Part shown: in pieces, positions 1-7,359 of the stretch
Layout of the letters: every line of letters starts with the position of its first letter
Position numbering within the stretch: position 1 is the first letter of the stretch
Assembly: GCF_014230085.1 (NCBI RefSeq)
Contig: NZ_JACHVB010000013.1
Location: 124,001-188,000 of the forward strand
Direction: 5' to 3'
Source: Ruficoccus amylovorans
GTDB lineage: Bacteria > Verrucomicrobiota > Verrucomicrobiia > Opitutales > Cerasicoccaceae
DNA length: 64,000 nucleotides
Program-made: the position numbers and the translations under genes
The notes under the pieces: generated by a model
What the model was told of the DNA's origin: nothing
Databases searched by the model: none
The model's input: the letters and a program-made list of their open reading frames with translations, nothing else

Positions 1-173
1 TCTTTTTCGCCTTCATCTACAACGGCGTCGGCGTCCCGGTGGCCGCGGGCATCCTGTACCCCTTTATCGGGGTGCTGCTCAACCCGATGATCGCCGCGCT
101 CGCCATGAGCCTGAGCTCGGTCTCGGTCATCACCAACGCCCTCCGGCTCAAGTCCACGCCGCTCAAGCGCTAA
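1..173 (+). CDS. Heavy-metal (copper-type) P-type ATPase, C-terminal fragment
   Basis: The reading frame is open from the left edge to a TAA and encodes about 56 residues. They match the last two membrane helices of P1B-type ATPases: an '[15 protein letters not shown]' stretch, then '[24 protein letters not shown]' reduced here to its key parts LNPMIA and SSVSV. These helices form part of the metal exit path in CopA-like pumps. The short basic tail after 'NALRLK' is usual for CopA. The start, the metal-binding domains and the phosphorylation site lie outside the window, so the transported metal cannot be confirmed; copper is the most likely by family. Confidence 0.85.
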   Translation, partial: FFAFIYNGVGVPVAAGILYPFIGVLLNPMIAALAMSLSSVSVITNALRLKSTPLKR

Positions 174-203
174 GCGCCAGCGCCTCTCAACGCCCCCTTC
201 CAC

Positions 204-716
204 GTGTCCCGCCGCCGCCTGCCGCCACCGCCCAAGGAACACCTGCTGGTTGACGGCTACAACCTGATGCACGCCTGGCCGGAAACCCGGCGGCTGTTGA
301 GGCGCGACATCGACGGTGCCCGCGAACGCTTCCTCGATACGGTGCGCATCATTCACGACATCGGCGGCGTGCGCACGACCGTTGTTTTCGACGGGCGCGG
401 ACTCAAGCCCGAGGTCGAATATCCCGGCGGCGCCACGACCTTCGCGGTGGTCTTTTCCCCGGCCGGACTCTCCGCCGACGGGGTGATCGAGCAACTTGTC
501 GCCAAGGCCAAAGACCCGACCACCTGCTCCGTCGCCACCCGTGACAACCTCATCGCCGAGTCCATCCGCGCCTCGGGCGCGGTTGTACTGACTCCGCAGG
601 ACCTCATGGACTGGGTGGACCGCTGCGCACGCCAGCAAGCGGACACTCTCCGCCAACAACGCCGCAAGCAGCGCCAAACCACCCCCGACCCCAGCCCCTG
701 GGACATCCTCCCCTAG
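204..716 (+). CDS. NYN domain protein (YacP-like predicted RNA nuclease)
   Basis: A protein of 170 residues that starts at a GTG. Residues 14-23 read 'LLVDGYNLMH', the conserved first strand of the NYN/PIN-like fold, with the acidic residue that helps bind metal. A second acidic motif, 'SVATRDNLIAESI', lies near residues 112-124, followed by 'VVLTPQDLMDWVD', as in YacP/Rae1 relatives that cleave mRNA at the ribosome. The C-terminus is a Gln/Arg-rich basic tail (about residues 143-163) that may contact RNA. It lies 30 bp after the ATPase gene, so co-transcription is possible. The family call is firm; the substrate is not known. Confidence 0.8.
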   Translation: MSRRRLPPPPKEHLLVDGYNLMHAWPETRRLLRRDIDGARERFLDTVRIIHDIGGVRTTVVFDGRGLKPEVEYPGGATTFAVVFSPAGLSADGVIEQLVAKAKDPTTCSVATRDNLIAESIRASGAVVLTPQDLMDWVDRCARQQADTLRQQRRKQRQTTPDPSPWDILP

Positions 717-832
717 GCAGGGCGCAGCCCTGCACCCTCGGTGCTGCGCACCGTGATGGGACTCCACCCCAACGGCAGGGCATGCCCTGCACCCTCGGTG
801 CTGCGCACCGTGATGGGGCTCTGCCCCATCGG
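716..832. repeat. Tandem hairpin-forming repeat, two units of about 58 bp
   Basis: Two direct units follow the NYN stop codon. Each begins with a strong palindrome (GCAGGGC, loop GCA, GCCCTGC in unit 1; GCAGGGC/GCCCTGC with an AT centre in unit 2). Each continues with CGGTGC, loop TGC, GCACCG, and ends in a G-run/C-run pair. Units are nearly identical in the middle 30 bases. The stems with 3-nt loops resemble REP-type intergenic palindromes. The array lies between convergent genes. Confidence 0.75.
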
Positions 833-853
833 AGCCAGAAAGGCTCCTGCCCC
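814..853 (+). repeat. Two-hairpin intergenic element, copy 1
   Basis: A 13-nt hairpin (GGGGC, loop, GCCCC) is followed by 3 nt and then a 6-5-6 hairpin (GGAGCC, loop AGAAA, GGCTCC), then TGCCCC. The spacing is identical to the copies after the M3 peptidase gene and upstream of the acetolactate synthase gene. Confidence 0.75.
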
Positions 854-1006
854 GTGAGTGGTACGACTCGCCCGACGAAAAAATACCTGCGTCGGAACAA
901 ACAAGACATGCCTTTCGCGTGCCGGGGTAGTCGCCTTTTGCACATCGGGGTAACTGATAAGACAGTACGGGTTTTCGTTGCGCCCCCCTGATAGCGTGGG
1001 ACATAG

Positions 1007-1105
1007 CGGAGTTCGTTTAAGTCGGCGACAATCACCGTGGCCCATGCCGCCGCGTTGGCGGTGGCATGAGTGATCCGACAGGATCACAGCTGCAGGACTC
1101 TGTCC
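1007..1105 (+). repeat. Dispersed repeat of about 100 bp, copy A
   Basis: Matches the reverse complement of 26213-26313 without gaps and with about a dozen differences by eye. It contains three hairpins: a 10-bp stem ATGCC[G/A]CCGC closed by GTTG, GTGATCC with a 4-nt loop and GGATCAC, and in this copy GCAGGAC, TCT, GTCCTGC just at its end. No open reading frame of its own is credible. Confidence 0.8.
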
Positions 1106-1110
1106 TGCGC

Positions 1111-1136
1111 CCTCATTGTCCTGTGCGGTCACGCAC
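1111..1136 (+). repeat. 26-bp hairpin element, copy 1
   Basis: Ends in GTGCG, loop GTCA, CGCAC. Near-identical copies in the same orientation lie at 26425-26450 and 29354-29379. Here it abuts the rplI terminator. Confidence 0.75.
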
Positions 1137-1171
1137 AAAAAACCTCCGCCCGGATTGGGCGGAGGTTTTTG
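1137..1171 (-). terminator. Intrinsic terminator of the rplI transcript
   Basis: An 11-bp perfect stem (AACCTCCGCCC / GGGCGGAGGTT) with a 5-nt loop is flanked by A and T runs on the two sides. It can end transcripts from both directions, from rplI and from the NYN gene. Confidence 0.85.
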
Positions 1172-1210
1172 GAAAAAGAGTGCGAACCTGAGAAATCCGA
1201 ACGAGAGAAG

Positions 1211-1708
1211 TTACTCAGCCTTGGGGGCTTCGGCTTCCTCGTTTTCTTCGATCGGGTTTTCGGAAACGACTTCCCACTCGAACTCGACCGTGACTTCGGG
1301 GTGAAGCTTCACCTTGGTGGCGTGCTTACCGAGGGCCTTGACGGGCGTGTAGAGGTTGAGCTGCTTGCGCTCCAGCTCGACGCCTTCCTCGGCCAGGCGG
1401 TCGATGAGGTCCTGAGCGGTGACCGAGCCGAACATCTTGCCGCCTTCGCCCGTCTTCACGGCGATGGCGATGCTGACCTTTTCGATCTTGGCGGCCAGTT
1501 CCTGAGCATGGCCCAGTTCCTTGGCTTCGCGCTCGGCGCGGCGCTTCTGAAGGGCGTCAATGTACTTCTGGTTGGCGCGGTTGACCGGCAGGGCCAGCTT
1601 GCGCGGCAGCAGGAAATTACGGGCGTAGCCAGCCTTGACGGTGACCTGGTCGCCTTCGCCACCGAGGCCGGTTACGGGCTCGAGAAGGAGGATGTCTGTC
1701 GTTGCCAT
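1211..1708 (-). CDS. rplI: 50S ribosomal protein L9
   Basis: 165 residues, slightly longer than the usual 148-150. The N-terminal domain carries the L9 signature 'GGEGDQVTVKAGYARNFLLP' (residues 16-35), which binds 23S rRNA domain V. A long helix follows (about 40-75) and then the C-terminal domain, containing 'GKMFGSVTAQDL'. The last ~15 residues are an acidic extension rich in Glu and Ala. It is the last gene of the rpsP-trmD-rplS-rplI series, 41 bp after rplS, and has a strong terminator downstream. Confidence 0.97.
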   Translation of the reverse strand: MATTDILLLEPVTGLGGEGDQVTVKAGYARNFLLPRKLALPVNRANQKYIDALQKRRAEREAKELGHAQELAAKIEKVSIAIAVKTGEGGKMFGSVTAQDLIDRLAEEGVELERKQLNLYTPVKALGKHATKVKLHPEVTVEFEWEVVSENPIEENEEAEAPKAE

Positions 1709-1749
1709 TGGGAAATATAAATCGGGTTGAGTAATCTACTGGACCGGAA

Positions 1750-2133
1750 TTAGCGACCGGAACGGCTGGCGCGGCTGGCCTCGACGAGGCGCTTTTCCTT
1801 CACCTTGTTGGCCTGCTTGCCGATACGGCCACGCAGGTAGTACATGCGGGCACGCATGGTGACGGATTCACGGTCCACCTCGATCTTGTCGATGTTGGGG
1901 GAGTTGACGGGGAAGACGCGCTCAACACCTTCGCCATAGGAGATACGGCGGACGGTGAAGGTCTCGGCGATACCACGGCCCTTACGGCAGATCACGATAC
2001 CGGCAAAGATCTGGATGCGTTCCTTGTCGCCTTCGCGCACCTTGGTGTGGACGCGCACGCCGTCGCCTACCTTGAACTTGACGAGGTCGGTCTTGAGTTG
2101 GTCTTTGGTGATGTCTTCGAGAATCGCTTGCAT
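1750..2133 (-). CDS. rplS: 50S ribosomal protein L19
   Basis: 127 residues from the preferred ATG, which begins '[17 protein letters not shown]'. The frame stays open 13 codons further upstream, but those residues are not family-like and run into the trmD stop. The core contains '[20 protein letters not shown]' and '[15 protein letters not shown]', typical of L19 at the subunit interface. It follows trmD after about 41 bp, the usual order in bacteria. Confidence 0.96.
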   Translation of the reverse strand: MQAILEDITKDQLKTDLVKFKVGDGVRVHTKVREGDKERIQIFAGIVICRKGRGIAETFTVRRISYGEGVERVFPVNSPNIDKIEVDRESVTMRARMYYLRGRIGKQANKVKEKRLVEASRASRSGR

Positions 2134-2174
2134 GGCGAAAGGTGTGTGTTCTGCGTATCCGGGTGAATACAAAA

Positions 2175-2849
2175 TTAAGGGTTTAGATCAGGTCGCCGGA
2201 GGCGGGTCTGTCTCCTTCTCTCTTCCTCTCTCCAGCGTTCGATGGCTGCGTGGTCGCCGCTGAGCAGGACCTCCGGAACCTTCATCCCGCGGAACTCCGC
2301 CGGACGCGTGAATTGAGGAAAAGTGAGGAAATTGTCGTTGAAGCTGTCCTGCGTCAAGGATTTTTCTTCACCTAAAACACCGGGAACCTGCCGGGCCACG
2401 CAGTCGATGAGAACCGCTGCCGGGAGGGTGCCGTTGGTCAGCACGTAGTCGCCGATGGAAATCTCGCGGTCCACGAGCGCATCGCGGACCCGTTGGTCCA
2501 CCCCTTCGTAATGCCCGCTGATCAAGAGCAGGTGCGGCTTTTCGGACAATTCGCGGGCCAGCGGTGTGGAGAGCGGCTCACCGTCCGGACAGAGGTAAAT
2601 TGTGGTTGTCTCGGGGGTGCGGATCTCCTCGATGGCGGCGAAAAGCGGCTCGGGCATCAGGAGCATCCCGGCCCCCCCGCCGAAGGGGCGGTCGTCCACG
2701 CGGTGGTGTTTATCAGTGGACCAGTCGCGCAGATTGTGGATATTGATAGAGAGCAGTCCATGCGCCGAGGCCCGCCCGAGGATGCTCTCGGTCAGGAAGC
2801 CTTCCGCCATTTTCGGGAAAAGCGTCAGCAGGTCGATACGGCTCAGCAT
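2175..2849 (-). CDS. trmD: tRNA (guanine-N1)-methyltransferase TrmD
   Basis: 224 residues. TrmD makes m1G37 next to the anticodon using S-adenosylmethionine and prevents +1 frameshifts. Visible signatures are the N-terminal '[11 protein letters not shown]', the '[17 protein letters not shown]' motif (about residues 52-68), and the trefoil-knot cofactor region '[12 protein letters not shown]' and '[11 protein letters not shown]'. The protein is somewhat shorter at its C-terminus than the 240-255 residues common in the family. It lies between rpsP and rplS; the rimM gene that usually precedes it is absent here. Confidence 0.96.
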   Translation of the reverse strand: MLSRIDLLTLFPKMAEGFLTESILGRASAHGLLSINIHNLRDWSTDKHHRVDDRPFGGGAGMLLMPEPLFAAIEEIRTPETTTIYLCPDGEPLSTPLARELSEKPHLLLISGHYEGVDQRVRDALVDREISIGDYVLTNGTLPAAVLIDCVARQVPGVLGEEKSLTQDSFNDNFLTFPQFTRPAEFRGMKVPEVLLSGDHAAIERWREEERRRQTRLRRPDLNP

Positions 2850-2880
2850 GGTGAACTACTTCTTAAAAAAAGTCCGGGCG

Positions 2881-2917
2881 GGAAACAAAAAACGGCTCCT
2901 CGTTAAGAGAAGCCGTT
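2881..2917 (-). terminator. Terminator or attenuator between rpsP and trmD
   Basis: On the minus strand, a stem AACGGCT..GAG / CTC..AGCCGTT with a GTTAA-type loop is followed by a T-rich run. It lies in the 89-bp gap between rpsP and trmD and could reduce read-through into trmD. Confidence 0.7.
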
Positions 2918-2938
2918 CGGTGCCAAAAAAGACGTTAA

Positions 2939-3322
2939 TTAAGCCTGCGGCTGTTCGCCTTCGGCGGCTTCGGCCTTGGGTTCCTCGGCGGCAGCGGGAG
3001 CTTCTTCCGCCTTGGGGGCGGCGGCTTCGGCCTTCTTGGCCGGCTGCGGGGAGGGCACGGAGGCGACCAGGCCGGCTTCGCGGCGGGCACGGTTGATCAG
3101 CGTGCGGGCGGTGTCGGAGGGCTGGGCGCCCACGCCGGTCCAGTAGTCCACGCGATCGAGTTTGAGCTTGAGCTCGACGTCCTGGCCGCGTGCCTTCGGG
3201 TTATAGTGGCCGAGAACTTCGGCGTGGCGGCCGTCGCGGCGGTGGCTGGACTCGGTCACAACCATGCGGTAAACCGGCGCGTGGGAAGCGCCGTGACGCT
3301 GCAATCTGATTCGGAGTGCCAT
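2939..3322 (-). CDS. rpsP: 30S ribosomal protein S16
   Basis: 127 residues. The first ~80 form the normal S16 domain, beginning 'MALRIRLQRHGASHAPVYR' and including 'LGHYNPKARG' and 'WTGVGAQPSDTARTLI'. Residues from about 85 onward are a low-complexity Ala/Glu/Lys/Pro tail. Such tails occur in S16 of several phyla and are probably disordered. First gene of the minus-strand ribosomal cluster; its promoter must lie in the ~150-bp gap it shares with the divergent efflux operon. Confidence 0.96.
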   Translation of the reverse strand: MALRIRLQRHGASHAPVYRMVVTESSHRRDGRHAEVLGHYNPKARGQDVELKLKLDRVDYWTGVGAQPSDTARTLINRARREAGLVASVPSPQPAKKAEAAAPKAEEAPAAAEEPKAEAAEGEQPQA

Positions 3323-3472
3323 GTAAAAAGTATCCTCTTATCTACGGGTTCTTCTGGGAAAAGCAGGACAAAAAAGGCTTTTTACCCCGTCCTGTCAACC
3401 TTTCTTATCCACCTTTTTAAATTGGCCCATAAAATGTTGCCCTCGGTGGCTCGCTAAACATGCGTATTTACT

Positions 3473-5101
3473 ATGGATGAGAAAACCGAAACCGGGGCTC
3501 CGGCCAAGCCTAAACTGCATCCGCTGGTCGCCAAACTGCTGTGGCCGCTTGTTATCATCGGCGCGGCCGGGTTTGCCTGGTTCGGGTACGTGGAGGTGCA
3601 AAAGGAGCGCACCCGCGTCACCACCGACAACGCCGAGGTCAAAAGCCTGGTCGTAAAGATCTTCTCTCCCGAGCAGGGCTACGTCACCGCCGTGCAGGCG
3701 CAGGAGAATGATCTGGTCAAGGCCGGGCAGCCGCTTGTCCAGCTCGACGACAATTACTATCAGTGGGAGGTCCAGCGGGCGCAGGCGAACTTCGACCTCG
3801 CCCAGACCAAGCTCGGCACCGGCAGCCAGCCCGGGCTGAGCGCGGCCCAGCTCCAGAGCGCCGAGGCCAATCTCCAGCTCATTAACGCCCAGCTCAAGCA
3901 GGCTCAGGATCAGTTTGAGGACGCGCAGCAGGCAGTTCAGGACCTGCAGGCGAAGAAGGACAAGCCGGGCTTCAAGCAATCCGACCTGAGCAAGGCGCTC
4001 ACCACCTCCGAGTCCTGGCAGGCCAGCGTGAACACGCTGGAAAAGCAGTCGCTGTTCGCGCAGAAACAGGTGGCCGAAGAACAGGCCAACCAGCGTCTGG
4101 GCAATTATAACCTCGACCAGGCCAAGGCCGAACTCGAACAGGCCCGCCTGCGCCTGGCCAACACCGTCATTCGCAGCCCCATCGAAGGCTATGTCGCCCA
4201 GAACAACATCAGCCCCGGCGTCCTCCTCCAGTCCAACCAGTACCTGATGGCCGTCATTTCCCGCTCCGAGACCTGGATCACCGCCAACATCAAAGAGAGC
4301 AAAATCGAACGCATTCAGGTCGATTACCCGGTGATCATCACTCTCGACGCCTTCCCCGGGCAGACCTTTTACGGCGAGGTGGAGAGCATCAGCCCCGCCG
4401 CCGGGTCGGAGTTCGCGCTCATCCCGCGCAACAACGCCTCGGGCAACTTTATCAAGACCGAGGCCCTCATTCCGGTCCGTATCCGCGTCCTCGACCCCGA
4501 CCAGAAAGCCCGCCTGCTGCCGGGCATGAGCGCGACCGTCACCATCATGACTGACCCGCTCGACAAGAAGGACAAGAAAGTCGCCGCCTATTTTAAAGCC
4601 AAAGCCGAGATCGACGCCCGCGCCAAGAAACAGCCCGCCGCCGCTCCCGCGCAAACCACCAAGACCACGCCCTCCCCCACTGCCAAGCAACCGGACGGCC
4701 CCACCACCACCGACGCGGCAACTTCGGCCTCCGCTCCCTCGGAGGGGGCCGCTTCTCCGACCGCCACCCCCCCGACAACGGCCCCTCACCCAGCCGCAGC
4801 GACACCAGCGGCGGATGCAACCGTCATCACGTCCCCCGTGGCACCCGCCACCGTTCCGGCCACCCCTTCTACTAATACCGACACACCTGCCAACACCGCG
4901 CCCGGCGTTCCCGCCCCGGAGGCCCCCGGCACAGGCGCGGACAACCAATCCCCCGGCGGCGACACCGGCACCCCCGCCCCGGCGGATGAAGACGCCTCGG
5001 CGACGACAGCTCCTTCGGCGGCGACTTCCGCCACTGACAGTCAGGCGGAAAAAGTCGCCGAACGGCACAGCCGCGGTCCCGTTGGCACTGACGGACGCTG
5101 A
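3473..5101 (+). CDS. HlyD/EmrA-type membrane fusion protein with long low-complexity tail
   Basis: 542 residues. A single membrane anchor spans about residues 22-40 ('LLWPLVIIGAAGFAWFGYV'). It is followed by the first lipoyl half-motif ('SPEQGYVTAVQAQENDLVKAG'; key residues GYV and NDLVKAGQPL), a long coiled-coil hairpin (about 95-235), and the second lipoyl half with 'IRSPIEGYVAQNNI'. This is the adaptor architecture of EmrA. From about residue 372 to the end there is a Pro/Thr/Ala/Ser-rich stretch of ~170 residues that normal EmrA lacks and that would lie in the periplasm. It is 24 bp upstream of the matching MFS pump and surely co-transcribed with it. Confidence 0.9.
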   Translation: MDEKTETGAPAKPKLHPLVAKLLWPLVIIGAAGFAWFGYVEVQKERTRVTTDNAEVKSLVVKIFSPEQGYVTAVQAQENDLVKAGQPLVQLDDNYYQWEVQRAQANFDLAQTKLGTGSQPGLSAAQLQSAEANLQLINAQLKQAQDQFEDAQQAVQDLQAKKDKPGFKQSDLSKALTTSESWQASVNTLEKQSLFAQKQVAEEQANQRLGNYNLDQAKAELEQARLRLANTVIRSPIEGYVAQNNISPGVLLQSNQYLMAVISRSETWITANIKESKIERIQVDYPVIITLDAFPGQTFYGEVESISPAAGSEFALIPRNNASGNFIKTEALIPVRIRVLDPDQKARLLPGMSATVTIMTDPLDKKDKKVAAYFKAKAEIDARAKKQPAAAPAQTTKTTPSPTAKQPDGPTTTDAATSASAPSEGAASPTATPPTTAPHPAAATPAADATVITSPVAPATVPATPSTNTDTPANTAPGVPAPEAPGTGADNQSPGGDTGTPAPADEDASATTAPSAATSATDSQAEKVAERHSRGPVGTDGR

Positions 5102-5125
5102 TTTCCGGACGGACACAACGGGGAC

Positions 5126-6703
5126 ATGGACAAACAACCGCAGGCCAGCATCTACGGCGAGAACGGCCATCCGCTGCGCTACGTGATCGTGGCCGTGGTT
5201 ACGCTGGCCTCGTTTCTGGAGGGGCTGGACGCGAGTATTATTACCGTCTCCCTGCCCGACATGATGGGCACCCTCGACGCCTCGCTGGAGCAGATCAGCT
5301 GGGTCTCCAACGGCTACCTGCTGGCCAACGTCATCATCATCCCCATGACCGGGTGGCTGGCCCAGCTCTTTGGCCGCAAGCGCTACTTCAACGGCTCGCT
5401 CGTGCTGTTCACCTTCGCCAGTCTCATGTGCGGCCTCTCCGGCTCGCTGACCGAGATCATCATCTGGCGCGTGCTTCAGGGGATCGGCGGCGGGGCGCTC
5501 GTGGCCACCGCCCAGGCCATTATTTATGAGGTCTTCCCACCCCGCGAGCACGCCCGCGCCATGTCGCTGTGGGGGCTGGGGCTGATGGTCGGCCCGGCCA
5601 TGGGCCCGGCCATCGGCGGGTACATCACAGGCATCCTCTCGTGGCCGTGGATTTTTTACGTCACCGTGCCCTTCGGGGCGCTGGCCGTGGTCATGGTCTC
5701 ACTCGTCGTGCCCGAGTCCCCCTACCGCGAGAAGGTCAAAAAAATCGACCTGCAAGGGCTGCTCCTGCTGACCTTCGCCATCGGCTCGCTCCAGTACATC
5801 CTGGTCAAGGAAAGCTCGCTCGACTGGGGCTTCCTGGGCAACGGCATGAACCTGGCCGTGCTCTGCGCAGCCAGCGCCGTGATGTTCGTGCTGCGGGAGT
5901 TAAACATCCCCTATCCGGTGGTTGACCTTCGCATCCTTAAAAACATCCAGTTCACGGCCTGCTGTATCTTCAGCTTCATGCAGGCGCTGTGTACACTGGC
6001 CATCGTCTTTGTCACCCCGATGCTGTTGATCGACCTGATGGGCTTCTCGGCCCTTGAGACGGGGATGATCATGTTCCCGGTGGCGGCGGGCACGGGGTTG
6101 AGCATGTACATCGCCGGCAAAGTCGCCCACCGCATCAACCCCTACGCCCTCATTCTGACCGGGTTGGCCATTTTCTTTTTCGCCATGTTCAAGTACAGCA
6201 CCTTCAGCTTTGACACGCCGAAGGCCGACCTGTACCTGCCCTTCCTGCTGCGCGGGATCGGACTGGGGGTGATCTTCGTCCCGCTCAACGCCCTGGCCGT
6301 GGCCGACCTGCGCCCCGAACAGCAGGCCAACGCCTGCGGCCTGCTCAACCTGACGCGGCAGTTCGGCAGCGGGGTGGGCATCGTGATCGCCGCCAGCGTA
6401 CTGGGCAAGATCAAGGCCAACTTCGAACTCGTGCTGGCCAACGCCGTCGTCCCCACCCAACCGGCCTCCATCGTCACGATGAGCAATCTTGAGCGCCACT
6501 TTATCGCGCTCGGGGTTAGCCCCGACACGGCGCAACTCTACGGCCTCAAGACCATCGAGTACGCCAACAACCTCATCGCCAGCAGCCTGGCCTTTGAGCG
6601 CATCTTCGCCATCTTCGGGCTGAGCCTGGCCTGCGTCATCCCGCTGCTCCTGCTCATGCGCAAGCAACCCGCCTCCGGCAAGCCCACCCCCGCCCGACAC
6701 TGA
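5126..6703 (+). CDS. DHA2-family multidrug efflux transporter (EmrB-type)
   Basis: 525 residues with about 14 predicted membrane helices. The sequence shows DHA2 hallmarks: 'LDASIITVSLPDMMGTL' in helix 1, 'WVSNGYLLANVIIIPMTGWLAQLFGRKRYF' (helix 2 and the motif A loop, key GWLAQLFGRKR), and motif C-like 'GLMVGPAMGPAIGGYI'. Proton-driven drug export through the adaptor encoded just upstream is the family role; substrates cannot be predicted. A long stretch without credible coding on either strand follows before the thioesterase gene. Confidence 0.92.
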   Translation: MDKQPQASIYGENGHPLRYVIVAVVTLASFLEGLDASIITVSLPDMMGTLDASLEQISWVSNGYLLANVIIIPMTGWLAQLFGRKRYFNGSLVLFTFASLMCGLSGSLTEIIIWRVLQGIGGGALVATAQAIIYEVFPPREHARAMSLWGLGLMVGPAMGPAIGGYITGILSWPWIFYVTVPFGALAVVMVSLVVPESPYREKVKKIDLQGLLLLTFAIGSLQYILVKESSLDWGFLGNGMNLAVLCAASAVMFVLRELNIPYPVVDLRILKNIQFTACCIFSFMQALCTLAIVFVTPMLLIDLMGFSALETGMIMFPVAAGTGLSMYIAGKVAHRINPYALILTGLAIFFFAMFKYSTFSFDTPKADLYLPFLLRGIGLGVIFVPLNALAVADLRPEQQANACGLLNLTRQFGSGVGIVIAASVLGKIKANFELVLANAVVPTQPASIVTMSNLERHFIALGVSPDTAQLYGLKTIEYANNLIASSLAFERIFAIFGLSLACVIPLLLLMRKQPASGKPTPARH

Positions 6704-6840
6704 GAGCGGGCGCACGGAACCGGAAGCCCTTGAGACAAGCCAGTCGCCCCGGCTGAATCCATCGCCCGGCCAGCAAAAACCCGCGCAAAAGAACCGGCTC
6801 CCGATTGCGCGCAGCGGCAGTCTCGTTACACTGGGAGGCT

Positions 6841-7212
6841 ATGAGATTTTACAGCCGCAAATGGATCCGGCCCGCCGACCTGAACTCACACGGAAGCCTC
6901 TTCGGTGGACAACTGCTGCAATGGATCGACGAGGAGGCAGCCATTTTCGCGATGTGCCAGCTCAACAACAACCCGAACATCGTCACCAAGTACATTTCCG
7001 AAATCAACTTCACCGCCTCGGCCCGAACGGGAGACATCGTTGAGATGGGCATGGAAGTCGTAGCCTTCGGGCGCACCTCGATCACCCTGAGCTGCGAAGT
7101 CCGCAACAAGGTGACCAAGGAAAAAATCATCACCATCGACCGGATCGTCTTCGTCTCCCTCGATGCAAACGGACGCCCCAGCCCCCACGGTTGCACCGAG
7201 GAGCGCGACTGA
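6841..7212 (+). CDS. Acyl-CoA thioesterase, hotdog fold (YciA/ACOT-like)
   Basis: 123 residues from the chosen ATG, which has GGGAGG at good spacing; an upstream in-frame start has no such site. The motif 'LNSHGSLFGGQLLQWIDEEA' (residues 15-34) is the hotdog helix with the Asn/Asp residues used for thioester hydrolysis. 'INFTASARTGDIVE' forms the next conserved strand pair. It probably hydrolyses acyl-CoA in the cytoplasm. It stands alone between the efflux pair and a protease gene. Confidence 0.9.
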   Translation: MRFYSRKWIRPADLNSHGSLFGGQLLQWIDEEAAIFAMCQLNNNPNIVTKYISEINFTASARTGDIVEMGMEVVAFGRTSITLSCEVRNKVTKEKIITIDRIVFVSLDANGRPSPHGCTEERD

Positions 7213-7359
7213 ACCGGGTGACGCGGCAAGCCACACAGCATCTGAAAAAAACTCCCTGACCATCAGTTCCGCTGATCCGTAAACTTTTCTCATATTAGCC
7301 ATGACAATCCGCTTTCAGCGGCTATAACGGGTGGTGCACCTTCGTTATACGCCGTTACC

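Noticed and set aside
2134-2172. 13-residue extension of ribosomal protein L19
   Set aside because: Homologues start at the later ATG, and the extension runs to within a few bases of the trmD stop.
3395-5551. 718-codon open frame antisense to the efflux adaptor and transporter genes
   Set aside because: It is rich in Gly, Arg and His with no motif, and lies opposite a clearly conserved gene pair. Long antisense frames are expected at this GC content.
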